From Apostichopus californicus (taxonomy: Eukaryota > Echinodermata > Holothuroidea > Aspidochirotida > Stichopodidae), in NCBI GenBank assembly GCA_020650975.1, contig JAIPMN010000021.1, positions 22,902 through 86,901 on the forward strand: a stretch of 64,000 nucleotides of DNA, read 5' to 3'. The notes under the pieces were generated by a model that was given only the letters and a program-made list of their open reading frames with translations, was not told the origin of the DNA and searched no databases. The position numbers and the translations under genes were made by a program. Shown piece by piece: positions 53,996-64,000 of the stretch (position 1 is the first letter of the stretch; every line of letters starts with the position of its first letter).

Positions 53996-56900
53996 TATAA
54001 ATACCACATTGTACTGATGTGGTCGTTCCGTTACCTACTGGAAGAGATAGCAAGATGGCAAATCCATGGAGGTGTGCATATCTCATCTCTCACACACTTC
54101 CTCACATTTCTGATGTGGGGGGTGGGGGTGGGGGTGTAGTACAATATCTCATCTCCCTATACATTACATGTATGGAAATGAGATGATTACGGGGTACCTT
54201 TAGGAATTATCTTGTAGTGTTTAAAGTGGATCTTGTGATGTTCCTTCTAAGATATAAATCACTAAAATTGCTGTCTTTGATAAATAATATTACCTGCATT
54301 ATTACAAGAAACTGGTTCAAAAGACACAATACAAACTAAACCCTCTCAAAAGGTTTTGCTATCAAACGGCAACAATAAATATATCAAAAACCAAACTCAA
54401 AACGTGTTTAATGGTTACGTAAAATTAACACTGTCATGTGTCTGTACCTTGTGCCATGGCTTGCTGTATTATAACAGTACTTTCTTTATCAAATTTGCAT
54501 TTAATCTGAATTTCGTATTTGCTAGAATTTTTTTCTCTCCAGTCTTTTTTTTCTTTCTTTTTTGTGTGTGAAAGTTCATCTCAGATTTTGACATTAAATA
54601 AATACTTCATAAAAACAAACAAGTAATTAATTCATCAACTGTGAAACTCTTGCCAAAAACCTGTCAAAGCACAGAGGAAATGATTTGTTTACATTTTCAT
54701 AGTATTATTTACCTGATTCTAATTAGTTTTGGAAGAACTCTCGATTCTATTTTCCCCTGTTCACTTGTGGTAGCCAGAAAGTTGCCTAATTAACTTCTTA
54801 TTAAATTACAGAAAACCTTTGTTGAAGGTTTATCAGTACTTAAATGTTTTTTCCCCTTTGCCTTGTTTTTCTTTCTTTCATATTAATATTTATTCTTGAG
54901 TTGGCATGAACTTTTTTGTTGTTGTTAGTAGTGTACAGGTCTTTCATGTAGTCAGGTCATGTACAATTTTACAGTGAAACCTGGATTATCCAAATCTCCT
55001 TTATCTGGATGGTGGATTATCCGGATCGGAAAAAAGAAAATGGTAAAATATGGTACACGTTTGTTGTAACACTCATCTTCGAGTCGACTTAGTGCACATT
55101 AGACAGCGACCACCGGGTTAACTTTAATTTTTACTGAATGGTTTTCCAATGATTTGAGATGACTCAATTTTCTTTGCCCAACTAAAGTAATCATTGAGAT
55201 TATCAAAGGGATTAACAGTTTCTTCATAGAAGACATAAAAATATCAAATACTCAGTCAGATCTGAATTCCTGTTTCAGATCTGCATGAGTTCCCGAGAAG
55301 GCTTTATTATTGGACTATTTATTATTGATTTTAGTCACTATTTTAATATTAACTTATAGCCGTGAAAGTCTGTTCAATATTGAAGAAATCTTGAACTTTT
55401 TTTTCAACCAGTCTTTTTGTCAGTCCAGATTTCTTGGATTAATAATCTGTTAAGATTGACTTTTCAAAGTTCATAAAAAGAATGTTTCAGGTCGGAGATT
55501 CCGTCATGACCCAAAACCGCATTCTCTTGATATAAGACAAAACAAATGAAAATACAGTTGCTTGATTGATTTCACAATTAATAGAATCAATTGTTGAAAT
55601 TAAAACTTATTGGAAATATCCTGAAATTATAAGTAGAAGCCAAGAATTGAAAAGAATTAAAGAAATGGATGTTAATCAGTTTTGAAAAAAATAATTCAAG
55701 ATGAATAAAAAAATGCTTAAACATGAGATATTTCAATGGTAGAGAAAACACACTTATCTTAACTTTTTGGTCGTGACTCAAGATACGGTGGGGTGATTGT
55801 GAAATAAAACTTCAGAAACCTGTCTGTTGACTTCATCTCATCACAAATTCTACATTCTATGCTCTGATTGTTGCTATATCTTATAAGTGTGATGCATTTG
55901 GAATGTTTGCTTAGCTATCAATGCTCTCTTTACTTAGAATTACATGAAAATGTAACTTTTTATTGTCAAAGTATTATTTCCCTCTGTGGATAAATGATAA
56001 TATAAAAATATTGTAAGAAAAACACACAATTTCAGCTTAATTGCCATGAAGACATCATTTACTATCATAAAATTCAGAAAATACATTGAGGATGTGACCT
56101 AGAGTTGCAGAAAAAATTTCCAGCAATTTATTTGTTAAATAATCAACTTCAAACTACTGGAAAATCCTTTTAAGTCATACGTATGAATGTTTCAATTTTA
56201 CAAAAATTGCCTTTCATATTGGAATAACAGAAAAAACCCTCAAAATTATACAAGGTGATGGAATGCATTGTGAAATCATGGTCTGAATATAAATATCAAA
56301 GGTAATGTAATACAATTCTCCGAAAGAACATGGTTGTAAAGTTTAACCAAATAACCTTTTCACTTAATAAGAGTAAAGGTTAGTCACTTATACTTGAAAT
56401 TCTCACACGGAGTTTTCAAGGTTGTTGTCATTCATCTTCTTTGTTAATTTGTTTTTAAAATACTATCCAAATTACTGTAATATAATGGTCTCATATTTAG
56501 TTATAAAGTTTCCTTTTCTCTTTGTATGGTATGGGCATGAGGGAAGCAAAGGGGGAATTAAGGGGGTTGAGCAGAGGGGAGAATGTTGTTTGAGCAGGAT
56601 TTAGAAAAGAATTAGTTCTTCTTTGATGTGTATATGTGTGTGCTTTAACTGCATTCCAGTCCAGTACAAATATTCAGTAGATATATTTATAATCTTCATT
56701 TTTACAGCTATAATCGCGTGTTTCATTTATAATTTTCATTCTTTACTAACAGCTTGTGTATTTCACATTCTAATGAATTTATAAACTGTCTTTAGTGTGG
56801 CTTCACGTACGAAACATGATTCACATTCAAAAGTGTAGGCTACAATAGCCTAACATGCAACGTCATTGAACAGTTAGGCTTTAGAGATTTGACCTCTATT

Positions 56901-59900
56901 TGCTTGAACTAGAGTACTGAATCTTGACTGGCAAACTGCTTATATCTAAACCTGGTTGACATTTTGAGAACTGCAGGTTTTCTAATGGGAGTGCAACCAT
57001 ATAGCCATTTATAGTGTTAGGTATACTTGGCTGTAAGTTGCATGTTCATTGTTAACTGCGTTGAATAAACAATTTCATCCATAATTATTTGGATATCGGA
57101 AATTTATATTCAAGCTAACAGCAAAACAAATATAATCTATTTTTCAGACAGTAAAATGTTTGCAACACTAGACTCAGACAGGTGTTCCAGAAAAAGAAAA
57201 AAAAATTGTAAGGAATATATTTGTCATTGGGTCGAGGTACGGTAGATAAACAGCAATACAAATCAAGGTACTTGTGGATAGAAAAAATGTCAACCTTTGG
57301 CATGAAATGCATAGCAAACAAATTGAGTTTGGAAAGAAGAAAAATATTTATTTAGTATTGTTATAGTTTCATTTTCATTGGGAAAGCATAGCTAGTTTTA
57401 AAAATTGAATAATTTTTTTTTTTTGATAAAGTTAAAAATTATTTTTTTCATATCTTCACAAATTATGGCAGGTGGCTAATGGAGGGTCACGTCCAAACCT
57501 GTCAATCCCCCCAAAGGTAAGAAAATTTGGAGATTTCAGAAAGAGAGAGAAATAATCAACTGGAGGTTTATGCCCAAATCCTGGAGATGTTACAAAACTT
57601 CCCATAAGTCAAACAAACCTTATCGTTTTAACAGTAACATCCATTTAACTCCAAATAATTCTGCTTATGGTTGTTTCATAGGTTTAAGCATTTGGCATGT
57701 GACATTTGCAAATCCCACAGTTAAACAACATGTTAAACTGTGAGGTTCACGGTGAAACTGAGAGTTGGCAGGTATGCATGTCATAGCATTTACTTGTGAC
57801 TTATTGGAGTTTTTTTGTTTATGTCAGTGACATAGATCACTTTTCACTTCTATATTCTGTATTCCTTATTCAGCCATTTAGTGCTTAAGACATTTCTGTA
57901 ATTAATATTCCAAAACTCCCAGTTGACAGTGTAGATTCATTGGTGTAGATCAGTGATGGGTATAAACCACAAAACAGGATTTGAATGCACCATGTTGCCC
58001 ATGAAAGTTGTTTCACACCTGGCTATGGTCGATTCTTCTACCAGTCTCATCCAGGATGTGTTTTTAGGAACTTATGAGCTATTGAACTTACATGTCTCAC
58101 CCCTACAATTACACTTCCCTATTGATACCTAGTCTTCCAAATGGAAAAAAGGCACTGACTTTCACTGACTTGTTCCAGTCATAATTTGAGGTTAATTATA
58201 TTATCAGCCCTGGTATCAGATATGGTAGCCTTGAATCTAAGAGAGCTATATATCACAGACAGCAGTGGCTGCTGGGATTGTATCAGTAACTTGAAGAGTT
58301 TCGAATTTGCTGCATGGTCAGTGAAAGCTATCGTATATACTTCTGACTTTGTACAGTGTAAGTCTGAAATATTGAAAATGAGATGAGGGGTGGGGTGGGT
58401 TTGTCTATGTGGATTTACAATTATCTTAATTCCAATACATAGTTTTCATCCTGCTAGATGAAATGTGTGATTGAACTTTGCGAAAATGGTTTTGTTGCAT
58501 TAGTGAAACAAGGTGGGGAAGGGGAAATCGATAATGACCTGGAGGTAGGTACAGTGGAAAGTGGCTGGAAACGGGGTCAGGAAACGGGAAGGGGTGAGAG
58601 AAGGGGAAAGCTGGAAGGGAGAGTAGAAGGGAAGAGGGTTATGGAGACCCTTTTGTTGGTTTAACTGACCTCCAAGAAAAGATGATAGACATTTCAGCAT
58701 CAGTTAAACTTTATCTTTTTATATTTGTACATTGTCTAATATGGGATATCAGTATGATTTTCTTTCTGTGGTCTTTAGTGAAGCCTTTTCTTATTTTCTT
58801 AGTTTTGTCTTAAAATGGACTTCTGCTTCTAAGTGGTTATAACTATCACTTTCACAACATAATTTATAGCAGATCTATACATAAATAGTGAATTATGTAT
58901 AAAAGCTACTTTGACAAAAAATTAATAAACTTATAATTTTTAAATTTTGCTTAATACAGATCTGTAAAGTCATTCTCCAAACGAACTTCAGAAAAATGAG
59001 GGAATCTTTTTACAGTGCAATATGTTGAATGTGGATCTTTCTATTAGTTTCTTTGGTCGTCTTTTTGGTTGCAAAGCCGTTTATCTTGTCTTTCTAAATC
59101 TATAGTGTACGGAGTTTCTTTCAGATTACTGTGTATTGTTCCTTTCCTCCACTATTGGAAACAAATTATTCACATTTTAAATGTTAGTTTATGAAATTTT
59201 TTGTTTAAGATCTATTTATATGTCTAATAACGTATATCAGTTGAGTGTTTAATGAGTTTTGTCGTTTAGATTATTGTATTTGTTAAAAGTATCTTTTATA
59301 TTGCATTGCAAATTGTAAACAATTGTTTTGCACTTTTGTGAATCTATATAATTCTGTTTTTTTGTTTCCATATATTTACATGTCTAAAAATTTATCAGGT
59401 TTAATTAGTTTACACCATGTTGTTGTAATTGTTTCAATTTTAGTTTTTACAGGAACAAGGATATCTTATAGGCCATGAGTATTACCACCAGTTATATGCT
59501 AGAAAGTCAATAATGGTCGCTCATGCTGAAAATTCACATCGGGGTAATACCGTGGTCTACGTTAGCACCCCATGAACGTTTCAGAATGGCTTGGACCGTC
59601 CAACTTTAGTACACAAAAGTACTTTGGAATAGTGTCCGTACAGTTATGGAAGAATTATGGAAATTTCAATTGATTTTCAGACCTGGAAAAAAGTCATGGA
59701 GAAAGTTAAAGTCATTGAAAGAAAACTGATATTCCTAAATTGTTTCATTCTCCCTACTGAATTTTTATAGCCAAAAGACATGTTTCATGAAAGGGTCATG
59801 GAATTTCTTAATTTGTATCATGAAAAAGTTTATATGGTAGTTTATTTCAGAGAAAGTGTAGGAATCCTGGTGCGAATACTTAATGTAGTTTTAGTATGCT

Positions 59901-60055
59901 TAAACGTTGGGGTGCAGTACTGATGATGATATTTAATACGATTTTTTGTTTTCTTTCATAACTTCTGTCAAAATTTGCAGCTGGCCTTTAAATTGCTAAA
60001 ACAAAAATCATTTTCTCAGTATTAACCATTTAAGGTTTCATAAAGAATCTTGAAA

Positions 60056-60113
60056 TGTATGTATGTATTTTAGATCCTCCTGCAAGCAGGAACTCGCGAA
60101 GAAGCCATCATTG
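60056..60113 (-). mobile_element. Truncated SINE tail, inverted
   Basis: On the minus strand it reads ccaatgat, ggctt, then cgcgagttcctgcttgcagg and a taaaatacatacata tail, the same as the 3' part of the SINE at 7395-7455. The tRNA-like head is missing. Confidence 0.85.
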
Positions 60114-62992
60114 GAAAAAGCAAAGGAAATTGGAAATAGCAAAGGGAAGAAGGTGTCAGACCATTTCTCTGCTGAAAAATAATCAGTGTGAACATTTGTG
60201 TTCATTTTTACTCAGTATTCTGCTTTGCTTATTAACAAGGGTTTGTAAAAGTCGACCCATGAACAAAGGCCCAACAAGGATCCAAGTTTTTTAACTTTAG
60301 CAATACTTCTATTGCTACTCCTGATATTACCCCATAGCATAGAATGGTATACCCCAAAGCAATAATCAATCTTTCACAAGCTGCTGTCATTAAACCCTAG
60401 GTAATTCAATGGGGCTTTAATATCACTTGAGCTTGTTATCCACCTGCTGTGATCATTAATAACTTGTAACACAAGCTTCCTTTGAAAATTATGATTAATT
60501 CCACTCATTTAGAATGTATGGGTTAAGTCTATTCCAGTCGTAAGTAATCTTATTTCAATCTAATATTTAATTGGCTTATTATGATTATTTCTTCTTGATT
60601 TTTTAAGTGTGTTAAATAGATCATTGGATGAATAAAACCTTTATGAGCCATTAAAATATGATCTACCCAATATCGTAACTTGATCATTGAAATATATATA
60701 CTGTTTTTGACACAATGTTCACAAAGTAATAGTCATGGTTCAAAATCGGAGTGAAAATGAATGTACATTGTTAGATGTGCACCTGGTCAGGTTTGCTGAT
60801 AGATGTAGTTATTGGGTTCAGCTAACTTCTTCATATTAAGGATTTAAAAGAAGTTTTTTGACCAGCAGCTCTAAGATGTGTTTGCAATATTACTAGAAAA
60901 AACCTTTCGATGTAACACTAGGCTAAAATGTCCCATGTCTCTGATGTATTAGGCTGTTGTATGTCTTACTGGTTTTGTGAAGAAGGTAGGCCTATACATG
61001 AAGACATACACTTATGTCGATGCTTATAATTCTGCATTTGAAGCCTATAATTCATATTTGAAGCCTATAATTCCATATTTGATTGAATGTTACTTTGCAT
61101 TATTTCTAAAACTCATACAGAAAGTACAACTTTCTTGGAATTTGAAGTGATTTAGTGTTGAGTCAAGACCGACCCGTATGTGTAACTTTCAGACAGGTGG
61201 GAATCAAAGAGGAAGGGCAAACAGAAATAGTAACCCATCAGTTGTTGTTTAAAGAGCAGTAAATCCAGTTGGATAAAATATTTTGGGGCAAGATTCTCTT
61301 GCACTTACCCCAACCAAAATGAGCTCCTTATGCCTATATTCAATAATTGTCACGACAAACAAGCCAGGTCCTTTTAAGGTCAAATCATTGCTTGTGGTTT
61401 TCCTGACTCGACTTGAAGCATTGAAACGAGTCACTGTATTACCTCTATGGGATAAGGTGACACACTTGTTGGGAGTTATTTGAAATTTAGTGACTCAAGT
61501 CATGAACCATTACAATAGTACTTATCGTAGAGATTATAAAATAAATATTTCTGATGCCAATAATATTTGTTTTCCATCATTTAGTGGGGAGAAATAAACT
61601 TAACTGTAATGTAAGAAATATTTGTACTTGAAAAGATGGGAAGAATAAACATTAAACTGAGATTAAAATCATTGAAAATTATTGTTGTGTTTCCCATTCA
61701 AATGACATTTTCCTTTCTTTAATTTCATACCAGGTCCGATAATATTCATTACATCATTGAAAGATGTTTTAGGCCTCATTATTCGTAAGCTCATGAAGTG
61801 AATCCAAAGGAAATTGTACACCCAAATGGCTGTTTCTGTAGCAATAAACAAGAATTATGAAAGATTTGCCTGCAAAATTTGCATTGTCCTGTTTTTCATG
61901 ACCAAAAAAAAATGGTATTAAATCCTAATATAAAATCATGCAATTTGTGTTGAATTATGTCCACCAAATGGTAGAAACGTAGCCTACTAATCGTGTATAT
62001 GCAGTTGTTGGGGCCCAGTTTCTACACACATCTGAAATCACAAAACTATGTAGTATAATCCAGTTGGATACAATGGAAAGTAGGTACTATGTTTGGCACT
62101 GTGCATGTAGTTAGCAATTAATATGTCACAGTAAACCTTGATAATTATGGCTTCACTTATGAGCTGGTTCTTACCGTTGTGAAACTAGCGATCACGGTCA
62201 GCATCGGTGAGAATGTACATGTAGGAGGTTAGGAAGTTACACCTGTGGAAGAGTTACAAAACTATAACCCTAGAAATACCACATCCTACCAATCAAAACA
62301 AAATGCTCTTTCTTTTCACACTGAACTGAAAGCAATAAATATTTTCAAAAATTTTCAAAATATCATAAAGAAGAAAAAAATACACTCAAGTTAAACGGTA
62401 TTATATATTTTTCTGCAAATTTACAAAACTGCACCATTGGTGAGAAAAAGCACATGTTATTAATGGTGGAGAGTAGATGGTTTTGGTGAAAGGAGAATAT
62501 ATGTAACCTAAGACGGACCTAATGACAGCTGTGGCACTTCAGGCTTAAATAGAAAAATACACCAAATGTTTTAGTTTTCACACGTTATAATCATACTGTT
62601 TGAAAGACACAATTCTTTAGCTCCCACTATTTTGAGAATGTCTCCTTTTAATAAAACTGAACGTTTCCTTCAAAGTGATGAATTTCATAATTATTATCAG
62701 ATTATAAAATATCAATTCCATAAAGCCAGATACGGTTCAGGATTCACATATTTTTTTTAAATTTTGTTGAATACCATCACAAAGTTATGAGCACCAGTAC
62801 TGTAAATGTACCTAAGAACAAGTAACAGTGAGTACCCAAAGGCCAAAAAAAAACTTTTCGATGATGAAAATGAATCTTCCAATCTCAACCTCTTTGACCA
62901 GTCTATCCTCCCCCGTCTCAACGTTCCCTCCATGTTCTACTATGAGAAAAGATGAGTCTGAATAAATAATTTCTAACAGCATAATTCATCAT

Positions 62993-62998
62993 TTTATT
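62993..62998 (-). terminator. Polyadenylation signal of the unidentified gene
   Basis: AATAAA on the minus strand, 15 bp downstream of the TGA stop. Confidence 0.6.
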
Positions 62999-63012
62999 TA
63001 TCAATGCTGCCA

Positions 63013-63159
63013 TCAACTAGGACTTGCAAATCCTATATCATCGTACGATAAACCTTGAGTCCATTCGAATAGTTTATCTGCCTCCCTCTCCCAATCTTCC
63101 TCCTCCTCTCTTCCATCAGTTTCGGGTCGAACTCCATCACCAGAGTCCATCCACTCTTC
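63013..63159 (-). CDS. Last exon of the unidentified gene
   Basis: 147 nt including stop; strong acidic/basic alternation and the EWTQGLSYDDI motif argue for real coding sequence, as do the acceptor and the close polyadenylation signal. Confidence 0.72.
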   Translation of the reverse strand, partial: EEWMDSGDGVRPETDGREEEEDWEREADKLFEWTQGLSYDDIGFASPS

Positions 63160-63684
63160 CTGAGGAAGAAAAACAAAGTGAAAAGAAACAATAAGTTAAC
63201 AAATATCTCATATAGTGGAACACAGATGAAGATATAGTCTTGCATTGCTTTCAAAGTGCTTTTCACAGATATTATATAACACTCTACAAATTCATCCACC
63301 ACCCTGGTCCTTCAAGGGGAATATTTAGAAAAAAGTACATTTAGACAACAAAGAGTGACACACTCTGCAACCAAAAGCAAAATCACTTAAAAAAATTTCA
63401 CCATTGCATAAACTGGAGATACGATATGAAAGCTAATAATTGGTTCATGCCTTGCGAGGATTCGATACCTCTTAATGCTCAAATCCATCCTTCATCTTTT
63501 GTGACCAGAATTATTATTCATTGGAGAGAAAGCTAGGTGATGATCTGAAGATACGACCAATGTTCTGTGAGAGCAGTGAGGAGATCTAATATGTACCATC
63601 CACTGATTCAGGACGTACCAAAACCCAACATGACGACGTCCATATGCCGGGCAAAGGTCTTTTATCTTATTATTATTATTTTTT

Positions 63685-63717
<33 letters not shown>

Positions 63718-64000
63718 TTTTTTAAATTATTATTATTATGTTTTTAATATATTTTATATATATTTTTTTTAACATTATAATGGCCATAACCTTGAATTAA
63801 CATCGGCACATCTCACATCTGTATGGATCAACAAGAATACTTAGAGAGGGACAAAAAAAGGTCTTCTTATATTTCAGTCTAGCTATGGATGATCATAAAC
63901 CAACGGTTAAAAAGACTCCAGTTTAATCTTTACGATGTTGTTATAAAACTCACTCTTTTGCCGTCAGCGTACATCTTCTTCATCCTGTTAGCTCTGAGCG
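63013..64000 (-). CDS. 3' end of an unidentified acidic protein gene (two last exons visible)
   Basis: The last exon 63159-63013 (acceptor ttcctcag, stop TGA at 63015-63013) encodes 48 residues including EEWMDSGDGVRPETDG, EEEEDWEREADKLFEWTQGL and SYDDIGFASPS. The previous exon runs off the window (64000-63954) and ends LRANRMKKMYADGKR before a gtgagt donor; the two join in phase 0. An AATAAA at 62998-62993, 15 bp after the stop, supports the 3' end. The tail is charged and mostly helical-looking, with a Trp-rich DWEREADKLFEWT core. I do not recognise the family. Confidence 0.72.
63160..63953 (-). other. Last intron of the unidentified gene, with (TTTA)n
   Basis: Includes an AT-rich block at 63668-63770 with a (ttta)n run at about 63687-63720. 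Nothing else seen. Confidence 0.7.
63954..64000 (-). CDS. Penultimate exon (partial) of the unidentified gene
   Basis: Only one of the three frames is open from the window edge to the donor; it gives LRANRMKKMYADGKR. The donor is AGA|gtgagt at 63953. Confidence 0.65.

Larger units (their letters stand above)
53996..63012. other. Largely gene-free 9-kb region
   Basis: AT-rich and, unlike the rest of the window, without G/C homopolymers of eight or more after about 54140. Contains an inverted SINE tail (60056-60113) and three weak exon-like stretches on the + strand (57472-57516, 58458-58544, 61193-61252; see findings). A three-copy gcctataattc repeat lies at 61021-61080. No recognised protein. 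Confidence 0.65.

Noticed and set aside
60074-60152. Exon-like Lys-rich stretch after tattttag
   Set aside because: It starts inside the inverted SINE tail, has a stop in the phase needed by the neighbouring candidate exons, and its donor (gtgtca) is poor.

Overview
The window is intron-rich, AT-rich animal nuclear DNA: small exons with GT/AG junctions, long introns, simple repeats, a tRNA-derived SINE and the 3' end of a non-LTR retrotransposon. Three conserved bilaterian genes can be read exon by exon, plus the 3' end of a fourth that I do not recognise. The proteins look like an invertebrate deuterostome (possibly an echinoderm), but this is inference from general similarity and genome style. 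Very frequent G/C homopolymers are a hallmark of the first 54 kb.

Layout. (1) 2335-31735, + strand: 23 coding exons of a misshapen-family Ste20 kinase (single invertebrate counterpart of MAP4K4/MINK1/TNIK). The first one or more coding exons (P-loop, catalytic Lys) lie upstream of the window. The exons join in frame to 984 codons including the stop: kinase domain from the alphaC-beta4 region onwards, an acidic/proline-rich linker and a C-terminal CNH domain. The long coiled coil of the vertebrate proteins is almost absent. (2) 31736-37764: downstream and intergenic DNA. (3) 41785-38169, - strand: selenoprotein T in four coding exons, with an in-frame TGA in the C-V-S-U motif and a SECIS-like hairpin in a separate 3' UTR exon near 37625-37700. 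(4) 41786-45186: divergent intergenic/promoter region with a cluster of CRE-type sites. (5) 45187-53537, + strand: a PPM1L-type membrane-anchored PP2C phosphatase in three coding exons, 370 aa. (6) 53538-63012: mostly gene-free, with a few weak exon-like stretches. (7) 64000-63013, - strand: last two exons of an unidentified acidic protein.

Togetherness. In human, SELENOT, PPM1L and TNIK all lie on chromosome 3q25-q26, so their presence within 55 kb here suggests an ancient linkage group. By family knowledge TNIK/MAP4K kinases feed into JNK signalling and PPM1L opposes TAK1/ASK1-JNK and acts at the ER membrane, where SELENOT also sits; whether the proximity has functional meaning is not shown by the sequence.
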